Assembly (NCBI RefSeq): GCF_963668665.1
Contig: NZ_OY764902.1
Location: forward strand, 707,001-771,000
DNA length: 64,000 bases
Reading direction: 5' to 3'
Source: an uncultured Anaeromusa sp.
GTDB lineage: Bacteria; Bacillota; Negativicutes; Anaeromusales; Anaeromusaceae
Shown here: positions 43,055 to 53,514 of the stretch, piece after piece
How the letters are laid out: every line of letters starts with the position of its first letter
Numbering within the stretch: position 1 is the first letter of the stretch
Made by a program: the position numbers and the translations under genes
The notes under the pieces: generated by a model
Seen by the model: the letters and a program-made list of their open reading frames with translations, nothing else
The model's database searches: none
What the model was told of the DNA's origin: nothing

Positions 43055-44328
43055 GCCATTTCCTCCTCGCTCCGATCTGCATATAAAAATGCCCTGTCTT
43101 CAAGCCCCTGCAATGGGCCCAGCACCGTCAAGCTAGACTGACGCCAATCCAGCCAAGCCGCAGCATTTTCTTTCATTTTTTCCACCGTAACCGCTTCAAT
43201 CTTGGCAAGTACTTCCTCTAGCGGTACATGTCTCCCCAAGGAAATCTCCAGACGTCCCAAGCGCGACATACGGCTGCCAGAGCTCTCCAAACCAAGAAAA
43301 ATTGAGCCCTTCAACTGCTCTTTCGCACGGTGCAGCTCACCCTCGCTCAAGCCTTTTTGCGCCATTTCCTGCACAATATCCTTAGCCAAACGCCACACCT
43401 CGGCTAGATTTGCCGGCCGCGTGCTGGCGTAAATGCTCAACAAGCCTGTATCGCTGTAACTGCTGCCGGAAGAATAGACCGAATAGGCCAAGCCTTTTTC
43501 TTCGCGAATGCGTTGAAATAAGCGGGAGCTGACGCCGCCGCCCAACACCTGACTCAATAGATGCTGACAGTATAACTCCGGATGCCGATAGGAAATGCCA
43601 GGAAAACTTAAGAATACATGCAACTGTTCTCCTTCTTTTTCCTTTAAGCAAGTATGGCGACAAAAAACAGGCGGCACTTTTTCCTGTACTGTAGCAGTCC
43701 GTTGCAAACCGCCAAAGTATTCCTGCGCCAACGCCACCACAGCCTGATGCTCCACATTGCCAGCAGCGGCAATCACTAAACGCTCCGGCGTGTATTGCTC
43801 TTCATAGTACGCCCGCAGATTTGCAGCCCGCATGGAGCTAAGCGTTTGCCGCGTACCTAAAATATTATGCCCCAACGGATGCTGCTTCCAGGTCTGTTCA
43901 ATATGCAGGTCATGCGCCATTTCATCGGGAGCGTCTTCGTACATGCTTACTTCTTCCAAAATGACTTCCCGTTCTTTTTTCACATCTTCCGGCGCCAATT
44001 TGGGACGCAGCAACATCTCGCCTAAAATAGAAAACGCCAGCGGCAGATGCGTGTCTAACACCTTCATGTGGAAGCAAGTATGCTCTTTCCCTGTATAAGC
44101 GTTCAATTGGCCGCCCACAGCATCCACTTTTTCGGCAATTTCCTTAGCCGACAATTTCTCTGTTCCCTTAAACAGGAGATGCTCCAAAAAATGCGAAGCT
44201 CCGGCCATAGCCACTGGCTCATTGCGCGAACCGGAGGCAATCCAAACGCCCATGCTGGCTGAACGCAAATGCGGCAGCTGCTCCGTCACCACGCGAATAC
44301 CGTTATTTAAAACCGTCTTTTGATACAT
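43051..44328 (-). CDS. M16-family (insulinase-like) zinc peptidase, MlpA/YmxG type
   Basis: The 425-residue protein carries the inverted zinc motif H-x-x-E-H in SHFLEHLLFKGT with the distal Glu in EEVSMYEDAPDE. The second half (EEKGLAYSVYSSGSSYSDTG) is the M16 partner domain, including the R/Y pair that binds the substrate. This is the single-chain form found next to pnp in Firmicutes (B. subtilis MlpA). Its substrate is unclear. GGGAGG lies before the ATG. It follows the pnp terminator. Confidence 0.93.
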   Translation of the reverse strand: MYQKTVLNNGIRVVTEQLPHLRSASMGVWIASGSRNEPVAMAGASHFLEHLLFKGTEKLSAKEIAEKVDAVGGQLNAYTGKEHTCFHMKVLDTHLPLAFSILGEMLLRPKLAPEDVKKEREVILEEVSMYEDAPDEMAHDLHIEQTWKQHPLGHNILGTRQTLSSMRAANLRAYYEEQYTPERLVIAAAGNVEHQAVVALAQEYFGGLQRTATVQEKVPPVFCRHTCLKEKEGEQLHVFLSFPGISYRHPELYCQHLLSQVLGGGVSSRLFQRIREEKGLAYSVYSSGSSYSDTGLLSIYASTRPANLAEVWRLAKDIVQEMAQKGLSEGELHRAKEQLKGSIFLGLESSGSRMSRLGRLEISLGRHVPLEEVLAKIEAVTVEKMKENAAAWLDWRQSSLTVLGPLQGLEDRAFLYADRSEEEMA

Positions 44329-44348
44329 CTAGGTTCCTCCCAAAGAAA

Positions 44349-44381
44349 GAGAAGCATAAACCGTGCGGTTTATGCTTCTTC
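44349..44381 (-). terminator. Terminator after pnp
   Basis: GAAGCATAAACCG and CGGTTTATGCTTC form a 13-bp perfect stem with a 2-base tip, followed on the minus strand by TCTTTCTTTG. The weak T run lowers certainty. Confidence 0.7.
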
Positions 44382-44407
44382 CTGGCATATACTCTTAACA
44401 GCAAATT

Positions 44408-46555
44408 TTACCGGTGCTGCTCAGAATTTCCATGATGAGGCCTTCCGCCTGCGGGCTTAGGGGCTTCTTCGCCTCCGGCCAGGGGCGGCAAAAGCTCGCG
44501 ACGCGAAAGATTGACTCTCCCCTGTCGGTCAATCTCCATTACCTTAACGGTAATGGCATCACCAATATTCACTACATCTTCCACCTTGCCTACGCGTTCG
44601 CGGGCCAGATGTGAAATATGCACAAGACCTTCTTTTCCAGGCAGAATTTCCACAAAAGCGCCGAAGTTCATAATCCGTGTAACGCGGCCCTCGTAAGTAG
44701 CGCCGACTTCCACGTCCATCGTCAAGTTTTCAATGATCTTCACGGCGCGTTGGCCTGCTTCCATATCCACCGCCGCAATTACGACGCGTCCATCATCTTC
44801 AATGTCGATTTTAACGCCGGTTTCATCAATGATTTTCTTGATGATTTTTCCGCCAGGTCCAATGACATCGCGGATCTTGTCCGGATGAATCTGCAGGGTA
44901 ATCATGCGGGGCGCGTATTTCGACAGCTCTGTACGAGGAGCCGGCAATACTTCCAGCATCTTACCTAAAATATGCATGCGGCCACGTTGGGCCTGCGCCA
45001 GGGCGTCACGCAGAATGTCTTCGCTCAAACCGTCAACCTTGATGTCCATCTGAATGGCAGTAACGCCTTTTTCCGTACCGGCCACCTTGAAGTCCATGTC
45101 GCCTAAAGCATCTTCCAGACCTTGAATGTCCGTCAGAATGGAGTAATGATCCCCATCCTTAACAAGGCCCATGGCAACCCCGGATACAGGCGCCTGAATC
45201 GGCACGCCCGCATCCATCAAAGACAAGGTGCTGCCGCAAACACTAGCCATGGAGCTGGAGCCATTGGATTCCAGAATCTCTGAAACCAGACGGATGGTAT
45301 AAGGGAATTCGTTTTCATCAGGCACAACGGCCACTAAGGCCCTCTCCGCTAAAGCGCCATGACCAATCTCACGCCGGCCGGGACTGCGCATAGGGCGGGT
45401 TTCCCCAACACTGTACGGCGGGAAGTTATAATGATGCATATAACGCTTGGAATCTTCTACGCCCAAGCCGTCAAGAATCTGCTCGTCCCCGAGGGCGCCT
45501 AAGGTCGTAATGGTCAGCGCCTGGGTTTGACCACGCGTAAACAAGGCAGAACCATGGGGCCGCGCCAAAAGGCCGGCTTCCACGCTAATGGGCCGCACTT
45601 CTTCCAGGCCGCGACCATCCGGACGCACCTTATCAACTGTGATCATTTTACGCACAATTTTCTTAAGGATTTTCTGAATAATATTTTTGATGTCCTTGCC
45701 ATTTTCAGGATAAATTTCTGCAAAATGGCTGGCAATTTCCTTCTTGGCCGCCGAAGTAGCTTCGTCGCGCTGCAGCTTGTCTGGATTGGTTACCGCTGCT
45801 CGCAGCATTTCCGCGCCGAAGGCTTCTACTGCTGCCGCAATGTCTGCAGGCGGCTGATACAAAGATACTTCCCGTTTAGGTTTGCCAATTTCAGCAACAA
45901 TTTTGTCCTGAAAAGCGATCAATTCCTTGATTACGCCGTGACCAAACAAAATAGCATCCAAAATAACAGACTCCGGCAGCTGCTGGGCCCCGGCTTCCAC
46001 CATTAATACAGCATCGCGGGTACCGGCTACAGTCAGGTTCAAATCACTGCCTTCCTGCTGCTCCAAGGTCGGGTTAATCATGAACTCGCCGTCTTTGCGG
46101 CCTACGCGCACGCCGGCGATAGGGCCTTCAAAAGGAATATTGGAAATGCTCAACGCGCAAGAAGCGCCCAGCATCGCCGGAATATCCGGAGAATTGTTCT
46201 GATCTACCGACAGCACCGTAGCAATTACCTGTACGTCATTACGGAAGCCATCAGGAAACAGCGGGCGGATAGGACGATCAATCAAGCGGCTGGTTAAAAC
46301 AGCGGCTTCGCTGGGACGTCCTTCGCGTTTAATAAACCCGCCGGGAATTTTACCTACTGAATACAATTTTTCTTCAAAATCCACGGTCAATGGGAAAAAA
46401 TCAATTCCTTCCCGTGGTTCCGCCGATGCCGTGGCCGACACCAAAACGGCTGTCTCGCCATAGCGCACTAAGACGGACCCGCCAGCCTGCTTGGCCATTT
46501 TACCGGACTCGATAATTAACTCCCGTCCGGCTAATTGGGTCTGAAAAGAATGCAT
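44408..46555 (-). CDS. pnp: Polynucleotide phosphorylase
   Basis: PNPase degrades RNA from the 3' end by phosphorolysis. The 715-residue protein has two RNase PH domains (N-terminal [21 protein letters not shown]; second with [15 protein letters not shown] and the [13 protein letters not shown] active region), then a KH domain ([17 protein letters not shown]) and an S1 domain ([26 protein letters not shown]). The ATG at 46555 has AGGAGG 9 bases upstream; the 28 codons before it are unsupported. It follows rpsO, as in most bacteria. Confidence 0.98.
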   Translation of the reverse strand: MHSFQTQLAGRELIIESGKMAKQAGGSVLVRYGETAVLVSATASAEPREGIDFFPLTVDFEEKLYSVGKIPGGFIKREGRPSEAAVLTSRLIDRPIRPLFPDGFRNDVQVIATVLSVDQNNSPDIPAMLGASCALSISNIPFEGPIAGVRVGRKDGEFMINPTLEQQEGSDLNLTVAGTRDAVLMVEAGAQQLPESVILDAILFGHGVIKELIAFQDKIVAEIGKPKREVSLYQPPADIAAAVEAFGAEMLRAAVTNPDKLQRDEATSAAKKEIASHFAEIYPENGKDIKNIIQKILKKIVRKMITVDKVRPDGRGLEEVRPISVEAGLLARPHGSALFTRGQTQALTITTLGALGDEQILDGLGVEDSKRYMHHYNFPPYSVGETRPMRSPGRREIGHGALAERALVAVVPDENEFPYTIRLVSEILESNGSSSMASVCGSTLSLMDAGVPIQAPVSGVAMGLVKDGDHYSILTDIQGLEDALGDMDFKVAGTEKGVTAIQMDIKVDGLSEDILRDALAQAQRGRMHILGKMLEVLPAPRTELSKYAPRMITLQIHPDKIRDVIGPGGKIIKKIIDETGVKIDIEDDGRVVIAAVDMEAGQRAVKIIENLTMDVEVGATYEGRVTRIMNFGAFVEILPGKEGLVHISHLARERVGKVEDVVNIGDAITVKVMEIDRQGRVNLSRRELLPPLAGGEEAPKPAGGRPHHGNSEQHR

Positions 46556-46589
46556 GCGCCAATTCCTCCTCTTATCTTTGCTCTTCATT

Positions 46590-46619
46590 ATTTTGTACCT
46601 TGTACATTTCGACATGCAA
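46590..46619 (-). promoter_or_regulatory. Possible pnp promoter
   Basis: On the minus strand TTGCAT and TACAAA are 16 bases apart. It lies between the rpsO terminator and the pnp ribosome site, where a separate promoter would be needed. The match is only moderate. Confidence 0.4.
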
Positions 46620-46683
46620 AAGAACAATCCTTTTGCCAACCATGATTTATTCGCACTACAAGAATTTTTTTCATTTTAAGCGC

Positions 46684-46710
46684 GAAAAAAGCGGGTGGAA
46701 ACCCGCTTTT
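46684..46710 (-). terminator. Terminator after rpsO
   Basis: On the minus strand AGCGGGT and ACCCGCT form a stem with a tiny loop, followed by TTTTTTCGC. It begins 3 bases past the rpsO stop. Confidence 0.9.
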
Positions 46711-46712
46711 CA

Positions 46713-46979
46713 TTACTTTCTGAGATTCAGTTTCTGCAGGATGGTCCGGTAGCGGTCCAAATCCATGTTTTTTAAGTAATTCAACATGCTTCTGCGCTTA
46801 CCAACCATTTTCAGCAAGCCGCGGCGAGAATGATGATCTTTTTTGTGTTCCTTTAAATGCTCGGTCAGGTAGATGATTCGGGAAGTCAAAATAGCAATTT
46901 GCACTTCCGGTGATCCGGTATCCTGTTCGTGCGTACGGAAGGATTCAATAAGTTCCTGTTTCTTTTCGTTCGTCAACAT
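46713..46979 (-). CDS. rpsO: Ribosomal protein S15
   Basis: S15 binds the 16S rRNA central domain early in assembly. The 88-residue sequence is typical: [44 protein letters not shown] and [21 protein letters not shown]. The ATG at 46979 has AGGAGGTG 7 bases upstream. It forms its own unit with promoter and terminator. A 100-base leader with GGAACCAT and CGGATGC...GAGCGTC pairings may be the autoregulatory site, since S15 often binds its own mRNA. Confidence 0.98.
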   Translation of the reverse strand: MLTNEKKQELIESFRTHEQDTGSPEVQIAILTSRIIYLTEHLKEHKKDHHSRRGLLKMVGKRRSMLNYLKNMDLDRYRTILQKLNLRK

Positions 46980-47080
46980 AGACGACACCTCCTGTTTTTT
47001 ATAACCAATCCCCACTAGCCAAGACGCTCGTCGGAGTTTCGAGCATCCGCGCTATGGTTCCATGGCTTATTACGTGGGTA

Positions 47081-47109
47081 ATTTTAGCATACACGCCAAG
47101 AAAAGTAAA
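47081..47109 (-). promoter_or_regulatory. rpsO promoter
   Basis: On the minus strand TTTACT, 17 bases and TAAAAT, with TG four bases ahead of the -10. It lies just past the ribF stop and about 100 bases before rpsO. Confidence 0.6.
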
Positions 47110-47134
47110 GTGGCAACGCGCCATCGCAGTTACT

Positions 47135-48091
47135 TCACACTGTAGTTGACAAGGAAAGGCTCTCTTTAATAAAAAAGTCCGCTGCATTCTCGATATCCAG
47201 CTTAATTTGTGCAATCAACTTTTCCGCCCCGTCAAAACGCTGTTCCCCCCGCAAGCGGCCAAGAAATTCCACTTCCAAACTTTTCCCGTACAAATCACCA
47301 TTAAATTGCAGCAAAAAAACTTCCAACCGGCGCTCCACTTCTGTAAAGGTAGGATTCGTTCCTACGTTAGCCACGCCAGCATAGTACGTTCCCTCTACAC
47401 ATACTTTCACAGCATAAACGCCGTTTTCCGGCACAGCCAGCAATGTTGGCAACTGCAGATTGGCCGTAGGAAAGCCAAGCAAGCGTCCACGTTTTTCACC
47501 ATGAACCACAGGACCTTCCAACGAAAACGGCCGCCCCAATAAAAGACGGGCCTCTTCCATACGTCCTTCCAAAATACACTGGCGTATGGCGGTACTGCTA
47601 ATCATTTCGCCGTCTTCCGTAACCTCTGGGTGAATGTGTACAGCAAAGCCATGCTCTGCCCCTGCTTGGCGCAGCATCTCAGGGTCGCCCTGACCGCGAT
47701 GACCAAAGGAATAATTCGGTCCTACCACAATGGCTTCCGGCTGCAGCCTTTGGATCAGCAGTTCAACAAACTCAGCTGGCGACTGTTTCAACAGCTTTTT
47801 GGTAAAAGGAAGCAAAATCAACACATCTACGCCCAGCTCCTGCATCCACCGCTCTTTTTGCTGCAGTGTTCCCAATTGAGGCGGGCAACGACGCGGGTCT
47901 ACAATAGACAAGGGGTGGTTGGCAAAAGTAAATACCACAGCTGTGCCATTTTTTTCTTTCGCCAGCTTTACCGCCGTTGTCACCAACGCCTGATGTCCAC
48001 GATGCACGCCGTCAAAGGTGCCTAGGGCGACTACGACATGGGCGTATGGCGCCGTAAGGCCCTCTAGCTCATGTAATGTCTGCAAACCCAT
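47135..48091 (-). CDS. ribF: Bifunctional riboflavin kinase / FAD synthetase
   Basis: RibF makes FMN and FAD from riboflavin. The 318-residue protein has an N-terminal nucleotidyltransferase domain (VALGTFDGVHRGHQALV, VGPNYSFGHRGQGD, ISSTAIRQCILEG) and a C-terminal kinase domain (GFPTANLQLP, YAGVANVGTNPTF, EVFLLQFNGDLYGKSLEVEFLGRLR). The ATG at 48091 has GGAGGGGGAG upstream and lies inside the end of truB, a 23-base overlap. It ends the rimP-nusA-infB operon. Confidence 0.96.
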   Translation of the reverse strand: MGLQTLHELEGLTAPYAHVVVALGTFDGVHRGHQALVTTAVKLAKEKNGTAVVFTFANHPLSIVDPRRCPPQLGTLQQKERWMQELGVDVLILLPFTKKLLKQSPAEFVELLIQRLQPEAIVVGPNYSFGHRGQGDPEMLRQAGAEHGFAVHIHPEVTEDGEMISSTAIRQCILEGRMEEARLLLGRPFSLEGPVVHGEKRGRLLGFPTANLQLPTLLAVPENGVYAVKVCVEGTYYAGVANVGTNPTFTEVERRLEVFLLQFNGDLYGKSLEVEFLGRLRGEQRFDGAEKLIAQIKLDIENAADFFIKESLSLSTTV

Positions 48092-49007
48092 GCTCCCCCT
48101 CCGCCATTTGTTCTTTCTGCTGCGGCGCCGCCAACACTTTATGCGGCGCCAATTGCCAGAGAGTATCCTGCTGTTCAACGCGACCGATTCCCAGCAAGCT
48201 TTCATCCGCTCTCTCGCACACTCTTACAATCTCACTAGCCGCACAGTTCTGCTCCAGCCATTGTTTTTGCCCCAGACAAAAAGCCCGGCTTTGCCCTTCA
48301 TCCAGCAATAGCTGCGGCAAATGGGCAATTGCCTTGGGAATAGGCTGTAGCAGCTCTTCTCGCATTTCTCGAATCTGGTCTAAAGAAACTGCGTCTTCCA
48401 ACCGAAACTGACCAACGCGGGTACGGCATAACTCCGTCATGACTCCCAAACAGCCGACGGCTTTAGCTAAATCGGCGCAAAGCACCCGAATATAGGTTCC
48501 CTTGGAGCACACGATGCGCAAACGCGCTTTAACGCCGTCATAGGCCAACAGTTCTAAGGCGTGTATCGTAATTTGGCGCGCTGGCCGTTCCACCACTATA
48601 CCTTGGCGCGCTAAATTGCACAGTTTTTTACCGTTAACTTTAAGCGCCGAGTGCATAGGCGGAATTTGCTCAATGACGCCTTCAAAAGCAGCGCAGGCCT
48701 TTTGGAGCGTCTCTTGCTCCGGCGGCGGCGCATCGCTTCTGGCCACAATTTGACCGTCCAAATCGCCGCTGTCCGTCTCGTAGCCAAATTCTACTACGGC
48801 CTCATATTCTTTGTCCGTATCGGTTATATATTCAATTAGTCGGGTCGCTTTGCCCACGGCAACCGGCAAAATGCCGGACGCTCCCGGGTCCAGCGTGCCC
48901 GCATGCCCAACTCTCCGTACGCCCAAAGCTCGTCGTACTACGGAAACTACATCATGCGAGGTCATCCCTACAGGTTTGTGAACATTCAAGAATCCTTCCG
49001 TAGTCAC
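48069..49007 (-). CDS. truB: tRNA pseudouridine-55 synthase
   Basis: TruB makes pseudouridine 55 in the T loop of tRNA. The 312-residue protein has LNVHKPVGMTSHDVVSVVRR, the catalytic Asp in GHAGTLDPGASGILPV, YEAVVEFGYETDSGD and the SKGTYIRVLCADL motif, followed by a PUA-like tail. Start is GTG at 49007, overlapping the upstream stop (GTGA). Confidence 0.96.
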   Translation of the reverse strand: MTTEGFLNVHKPVGMTSHDVVSVVRRALGVRRVGHAGTLDPGASGILPVAVGKATRLIEYITDTDKEYEAVVEFGYETDSGDLDGQIVARSDAPPPEQETLQKACAAFEGVIEQIPPMHSALKVNGKKLCNLARQGIVVERPARQITIHALELLAYDGVKARLRIVCSKGTYIRVLCADLAKAVGCLGVMTELCRTRVGQFRLEDAVSLDQIREMREELLQPIPKAIAHLPQLLLDEGQSRAFCLGQKQWLEQNCAASEIVRVCERADESLLGIGRVEQQDTLWQLAPHKVLAAPQQKEQMAEGEHGFADIT

Positions 49008-49969
49008 ATTCCATCCGTCCCTAATATCTTCTTTACTTCTGACAGCACTTTTTGCCGCATATCTTCCGGTGAGTCGCCTGCCACACTGCAGCCAGCCGCT
49101 CGGGTGTGGCCGCCGCCGCCGAAGACTAAAGCCACTTGACTGACGTCAGCCCCTTTAGAACGTAAGCTAACCCGGGCATGTTGATCGTCTTGAAATTTAA
49201 AGAGCACTGCCACATCTACGCCGTCCAGCGTCCGGGGATAATTGATAAAACCTTCCGTACTATCAATGCGAGCGGCCATCTCCGGCGTTACCGTGATATA
49301 AGCCACTCGCCCTGACGCTGTTACTTCTAAAGTAGCCAGCACTTCGCGCAAAGCAACCACTTCGGCGTAAGGCCTGGTTTCCAGCGCCTCCGAAATTTCG
49401 GCAGGTTTAGCGCCTGCTTCCACCAAAAGCGCTGCCATGCGCAGCGTTTGCGGCGTCGTATTAGCATAACGGAAAAAACCGCAATCAGTGGCTATCGCCA
49501 CATATAACGCCGTAGCCGCAGCCGCAGGCAAAGCGCATTGAAGCTCGCCTGCCAGCTGCGTGATAATTTCTCCGGTAGCAGCCGCTTTGACGTCCAAATA
49601 AAGTTCGTCAGCGTATTCCATGTTGGAAACATGATGATCAATATTCAGCAATGGCGCGTCCAGGTATTCGCCGACGCGGCCAATGCGCCCCTTGTCGCTG
49701 GCGTCAAGAACCACTAGCAAATCTCCGTCCAAACGCACGGAATTTTCCGGTAAGCGTTGAATTTTTTCCCACCCCGGCAAAAATCGATAGGCCGGCGGCA
49801 CGTCATCATCCAGCCAAATTTGCGTTTTTTTTCCTAGGGTCTGTAATAATTCCGCCAAACCTAACAACGATCCTAAGCTGTCGCCGTCAGGGTGAACATG
49901 AGCGGTCAATACCGGATTTTGCGCCGCTAACAGTCTTTGCGCTGTTTCCTGCAGCGTCAACCGCTTCAC
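49004..49969 (-). CDS. nrnA: NrnA-type DHH phosphoesterase (nanoRNase / pAp phosphatase)
   Basis: NrnA degrades RNA of two to five bases and 3'-phosphoadenosine 5'-phosphate. The 321-residue protein has the DHH motifs HVHPDGDSLGSLLGL, VVLDASDKGRIGR, LNIDHHVSN and TDCGFFRY, and the DHHA1 substrate motif GGGGHTRAAGCSV. Start is GTG at 49969, overlapping the rbfA stop. The place between rbfA and truB is conserved in many Firmicutes. Confidence 0.94.
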   Translation of the reverse strand: MKRLTLQETAQRLLAAQNPVLTAHVHPDGDSLGSLLGLAELLQTLGKKTQIWLDDDVPPAYRFLPGWEKIQRLPENSVRLDGDLLVVLDASDKGRIGRVGEYLDAPLLNIDHHVSNMEYADELYLDVKAAATGEIITQLAGELQCALPAAAATALYVAIATDCGFFRYANTTPQTLRMAALLVEAGAKPAEISEALETRPYAEVVALREVLATLEVTASGRVAYITVTPEMAARIDSTEGFINYPRTLDGVDVAVLFKFQDDQHARVSLRSKGADVSQVALVFGGGGHTRAAGCSVAGDSPEDMRQKVLSEVKKILGTDGM

Positions 49970-50337
49970 GAGGAAACATCCCCCTTATTGGTACCGTCTT
50001 TTTCCAACTGCAGCAGCAGTTTTTGAATGTTGTTGCTGTAATCCAATGAACGATCCAAATGCAAAGACAGCTCCGGCGTACACCGCAAACGAATACGCTT
50101 GCCGATTTCGCTGCGCATAAAGCCCAACGCCCGATTCAACCCTTCCCAGGTAGCTGTTTTCTGCTCGTCACTGCCCATTAAGCTCAAAAAGATTTTTGCA
50201 TGCCGCAAATCACGCGTCATTTCCACATCGGTAACCGTCACAAAGCCGACGCGCGGATCCTTTATATCCTTTTGAATGATTTGACTGACTTCCTGCTTAA
50301 TGAATTCCTGAACCTTATCAATTCGCAATTGCCCCAT
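49966..50337 (-). CDS. rbfA: Ribosome-binding factor A
   Basis: RbfA helps mature the 30S subunit. The 123-residue KH-type protein begins LRIDKVQEFIKQEVSQIIQKDIKDPRVGFVT, followed by TRDLRHAKIFLSLMG and a C-terminal RCTPELSLHLDRSLDYSNNI. All are strong family features. It follows infB by 15 bases and overlaps nrnA by 4 bases. Confidence 0.96.
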   Translation of the reverse strand: MGQLRIDKVQEFIKQEVSQIIQKDIKDPRVGFVTVTDVEMTRDLRHAKIFLSLMGSDEQKTATWEGLNRALGFMRSEIGKRIRLRCTPELSLHLDRSLDYSNNIQKLLLQLEKDGTNKGDVSS

Positions 50338-50352
50338 CGTTTCACCTCCCGT

Positions 50353-52908
50353 TTACAGGCTCGTGGGACGTACTTCTTCCATCATAAAGGCTTCGATAAT
50401 GTCGCCTTCCTTGATATCACGGAATTTCTCCACGGAAATACCGCATTCATAGCCCTGAGCCACTTCTTTAACATCATCCTTGAAGCGGCGCAACGCTTCA
50501 ACGGTTCCTTCATGCAAGACAATCCCGTTACGAAGAATCCGTACTTGCGAAGAATTGGTAATCTTACCTTCCAATACATACGAACCGGCAACAACCGTTT
50601 TCGGCACGGAAATAACCATGCGAACTTCCGCTCGGCCCAAGATGACTTCTTTGTATTGTGACGCCAGCATCCCCGTCAAGGCTGCTTCTACATCGTTAAT
50701 GGCGTCATAAATAACACGGTAGGTGCGAATATCAATCTTCTCAGCGTCCGCCGTTTTGCGAGCATTGCCGTCAGGGCGTACGTTAAAGCCGATAATTAAG
50801 GCGTTAGCCGCCGAAGCCAGCATGACATCGGACTCGTTGATGGCGCCGACACCTGCGTGAACAATAATAACACGTACTTCTTCGTTGGTATTCAGTCCCA
50901 TCAACGCCTGGCGCAGTGCTTCTACCGAACCTTGCACGTCGGCTTTGATAACAACATTGAGATCTTTGATTTGGCCGTCTTGTATTTGTTTGAAGAGGTC
51001 GTCCAGAGATACCTTCTGCGACTCCTTGATCTCCTCTGAACGTTTCTTGTCTTGACGCTTCTCAGCAACAGTGCGCGCCGTTTTCTCGTCATCTACAACG
51101 ATCAGCACATCGCCTGCTTCTGGCACGTCCGTCAAGCCCAATACCTCAACAGGCATGGAAGGTCCTGCTTTTTTCACACGTTCGCCGCGATCATTCACCA
51201 TAGCCCGCACACGCCCGTATGCACTGCCAGCAATAATCGCATCACCAATAGCGAGCGTTCCTTTTTGCACCAACACCGTAGCCACCGTACCGCGGCCCTT
51301 GTCAAGCTGTGCTTCGACAATAGTGCCCATGGCATTTCGGTTCGGATTGGCTTTCAGTTCCTGCACTTCCGCAACAAGCAGAATCATTTCCAACAAATCG
51401 GAAATACCTGTTTTCTGGTGCGCTGATACAGGTACCATGATGGTATCTCCGCCCCATTCTTCGCCAATCAGACCATGCTCCATCAACTGCTGTTTCACTT
51501 GGTCCGGATTAGCCCCTGGGCGGTCCATTTTATTGATAGCCACAATAATCGGCACTTCCGCCGCTTTAGCATGATTGATAGCCTCAATGGTCTGCGGCAT
51601 AACGCCGTCATCAGCAGCCACCACCAAGATCGCTACGTCAGTTACCTGTGCGCCGCGAGCGCGCATGGCGGTAAACGCTTCATGGCCCGGAGTATCTAAG
51701 AAGGTAATTTTCTTACCTTGATAAACAACCTGGTAGGCGCCAATATGCTGCGTAATGCCGCCTGCTTCTTTTTCCGTCACATGGGTTTTGCGGATGACAT
51801 CCAACAAGGATGTCTTGCCATGGTCAACATGGCCCATAACGGTTACAACCGGAGGACGCGGCTGCAGCGACTTAGGATCGTCCTCAATCTCTTTTACTTC
51901 TGTCGGGTCTTCTTCCGGCGGCAACGCCTCTACGGCAGTACCGAATTCTTCCCCTAACAAGCAGGCGGTATCAAAATCAATTTCCTGGTTGATGGTAGCC
52001 ATAACGCCCATCATCATCAGTTTTTTAATAACTTCCCCGACATCGCGCCCGAGCTTGCTCGAAAGTTCCTTAACGCTGAGGCTTTCGCCAATGCGGATTT
52101 GCTTCGGTTTCGGCATTTCCTGTTTCGGTGCAGCCGGTGCAAAACGCTGACCGCCTCTTTGATTGCCGCCGCGCTGATTATTGAAACGTTGACCGCCTCC
52201 AGTGCCGCCTTGACGACGCTGTGGGCCTCCTGGAGAACGCTGCTGCTGGCCAGCGCTGCGCTGACCGCCGCCTGGACGCTGTTGACCTCCAAAATTCTGC
52301 TGACCTTGCTGCGGACGCGGAGCCTGTTGTCCACCGCCGCCCTGCGGGCGCGGAGCCTGCTGGCCTTGCGGACGCGGAGCCTGTTGGCCGCCTTGCGGGC
52401 GCGGGCCCTGTTGCCATTGCGGACGCGGAGCCTGTTGGCCTTGCGGACGCGGAGCCTGCTGACCTTGCGGACGCGGAGCCTGCTGGCCTTGCGGACGCGG
52501 AGCCTGCTGGCCTTGCGGACGCGGAGCCTGCTGGCCTTGCGGACGCGGAGCCTGCTGGCCTTGCGGACGCGGAGCCTGCTGGCCTTGCGGACGCGGAGCC
52601 TGCTGGCCTTGCGGACGCGGAGCCTGCTGGCCTTGCGGATGCGAAACCTGCTGGCCTTGCGGACGCGGAGCCTGCTGGCCTTGCGGACGCGGAGCCTGTT
52701 GGCCTTGCGGACGCGGAGCCTGTTGGCCTTGCGGCGCTTGTTGCTTTCCTAAATGCTTGCGCACCAAATCAATGCCTTTTTCATCCACATTGCTCATGTG
52801 ATTTTTAACCGGCACTTCATTTTTCGACAGCAATTCCATGATATCTTTGCTGCTGGTATGATATTCTTTGGCGAGTTCAAAAACCCGATATTTACTGTTA
52901 TTAGACAT
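50353..52908 (-). CDS. infB: Translation initiation factor IF-2 with long GQQAPRPQ repeat
   Basis: IF-2 is the GTPase that brings initiator tRNA to the ribosome. The 851-residue protein has an N-terminal IF2N domain ([21 protein letters not shown]), a repeat region (about residues 55-200) made of GQQAPRPQ units, a Gly/Arg-rich stretch, a second IF2N domain, and then the G domain with [21 protein letters not shown] and [12 protein letters not shown]. The C-terminal fMet-tRNA domain ends the chain. The ATG at 52908 shares one base with the upstream stop (TGATG); the TTG directly before it is less likely. Confidence 0.97.
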   Translation of the reverse strand: MSNNSKYRVFELAKEYHTSSKDIMELLSKNEVPVKNHMSNVDEKGIDLVRKHLGKQQAPQGQQAPRPQGQQAPRPQGQQAPRPQGQQVSHPQGQQAPRPQGQQAPRPQGQQAPRPQGQQAPRPQGQQAPRPQGQQAPRPQGQQAPRPQGQQAPRPQGQQAPRPQWQQGPRPQGGQQAPRPQGQQAPRPQGGGGQQAPRPQQGQQNFGGQQRPGGGQRSAGQQQRSPGGPQRRQGGTGGGQRFNNQRGGNQRGGQRFAPAAPKQEMPKPKQIRIGESLSVKELSSKLGRDVGEVIKKLMMMGVMATINQEIDFDTACLLGEEFGTAVEALPPEEDPTEVKEIEDDPKSLQPRPPVVTVMGHVDHGKTSLLDVIRKTHVTEKEAGGITQHIGAYQVVYQGKKITFLDTPGHEAFTAMRARGAQVTDVAILVVAADDGVMPQTIEAINHAKAAEVPIIVAINKMDRPGANPDQVKQQLMEHGLIGEEWGGDTIMVPVSAHQKTGISDLLEMILLVAEVQELKANPNRNAMGTIVEAQLDKGRGTVATVLVQKGTLAIGDAIIAGSAYGRVRAMVNDRGERVKKAGPSMPVEVLGLTDVPEAGDVLIVVDDEKTARTVAEKRQDKKRSEEIKESQKVSLDDLFKQIQDGQIKDLNVVIKADVQGSVEALRQALMGLNTNEEVRVIIVHAGVGAINESDVMLASAANALIIGFNVRPDGNARKTADAEKIDIRTYRVIYDAINDVEAALTGMLASQYKEVILGRAEVRMVISVPKTVVAGSYVLEGKITNSSQVRILRNGIVLHEGTVEALRRFKDDVKEVAQGYECGISVEKFRDIKEGDIIEAFMMEEVRPTSL
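52300..52735. repeat. 24-bp tandem repeat inside infB
   Basis: About 17 units of 24 bases encode the octapeptide GQQAPRPQ; a run of about nine is almost perfect at the DNA level. Degenerate units ([16 protein letters not shown] and Gly insertions) lie at both sides. The unit length is a multiple of three, so copy number can change without breaking the frame. Confidence 0.95.
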
Positions 52909-53243
52909 CAATCCACCCCCATGTTCATTTCGCTTTGGCGCACAAGCTCTTGCACGCGCGCAGCGAACCCCTTATCCGTCAAAGCCACCGCCGCTCGATG
53001 GGCTTTGCCGATTCCTTCTCCCATCTCCAGTTTGGAGGAAAAAAGGATATATGTGACCCCGTAATAAGCCGCGGCATCTTGATAACTTTTACGGGTATTA
53101 GCGGAGGCATCGGCGGCAATCAGCAACAACTCAACCTTTTTTTGCTGCATTGCTTTGCGCACGGCCACTTCGCCTGAAATCAGCCTTCCCGCACGCTGCG
53201 CCAGCCCCAGCAGTGAAATAACACGCTGTTCTTGTAACGACAT
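52908..53243 (-). CDS. L7Ae-family RNA-binding protein (YlxQ/RplGA)
   Basis: The 111-residue protein is of the L7Ae/L30e family, which binds kink-turn RNA. It shows [46 protein letters not shown] and [19 protein letters not shown], where the GKAHRAA segment matches the L7Ae 'LG.A.G' RNA-contact loop as modified in YlxQ. Its ATG shares one base with the rnpM stop (TAATG). It lies between rnpM and infB, the standard nusA-ylxR-ylxQ-infB order. Confidence 0.93.
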   Translation of the reverse strand: MSLQEQRVISLLGLAQRAGRLISGEVAVRKAMQQKKVELLLIAADASANTRKSYQDAAAYYGVTYILFSSKLEMGEGIGKAHRAAVALTDKGFAARVQELVRQSEMNMGVD

Positions 53244-53509
53244 TATAAAGACTCCAATTGAGACTGAATTTGAGCATACACTTCAGGGCTTACGCTTTGC
53301 TTCAACGCCTTTTCCAAGCGCTTCCCTTTATACGCCGCTTCCATGCAGGCCATCGCCTTACAGACGTAGGCCCCTCGCCCAGCTTTTTTACCGGTAGGAT
53401 CGATAAAAATCTCTCCTTCAGGGGATCGAACAATACGCAGCAGTTCTTTCTTTGTTTTCATTTCTTGACAGCCGACACACATGCGTTGGGGTACTTTTTT
53501 TTGCACCAT
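53243..53509 (-). CDS. rnpM: RNase P modulator RnpM (YlxR)
   Basis: YlxR-family proteins bind RNA; in B. subtilis YlxR (RnpM) modulates RNase P. The 88-residue protein has RMCVGCQEMKTKKELLRIVR and GKKAGRGAYVCKAMACMEAA, the two family signatures. The ATG at 53509 has GAGGAG 8 bases upstream and is preferred; a GTG at 53518 overlaps the nusA stop but sits too close to the ribosome site. Confidence 0.94.
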   Translation of the reverse strand: MVQKKVPQRMCVGCQEMKTKKELLRIVRSPEGEIFIDPTGKKAGRGAYVCKAMACMEAAYKGKRLEKALKQSVSPEVYAQIQSQLESL

Positions 53510-53514
53510 TGTGC

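Noticed and set aside
52300..52735. CRISPR-like appearance of the regular repeats
   Set aside because: Units are directly adjacent with no unique spacers and translate in frame as GQQAPRPQ inside IF-2; there are no cas genes.
52099..52808. Two long plus-strand open frames with repeated LALRTRSL and GLADAEPA patterns
   Set aside because: They are the reverse reading of the 24-bp repeat in infB. Repeats that lack stops in one frame often lack them in others.
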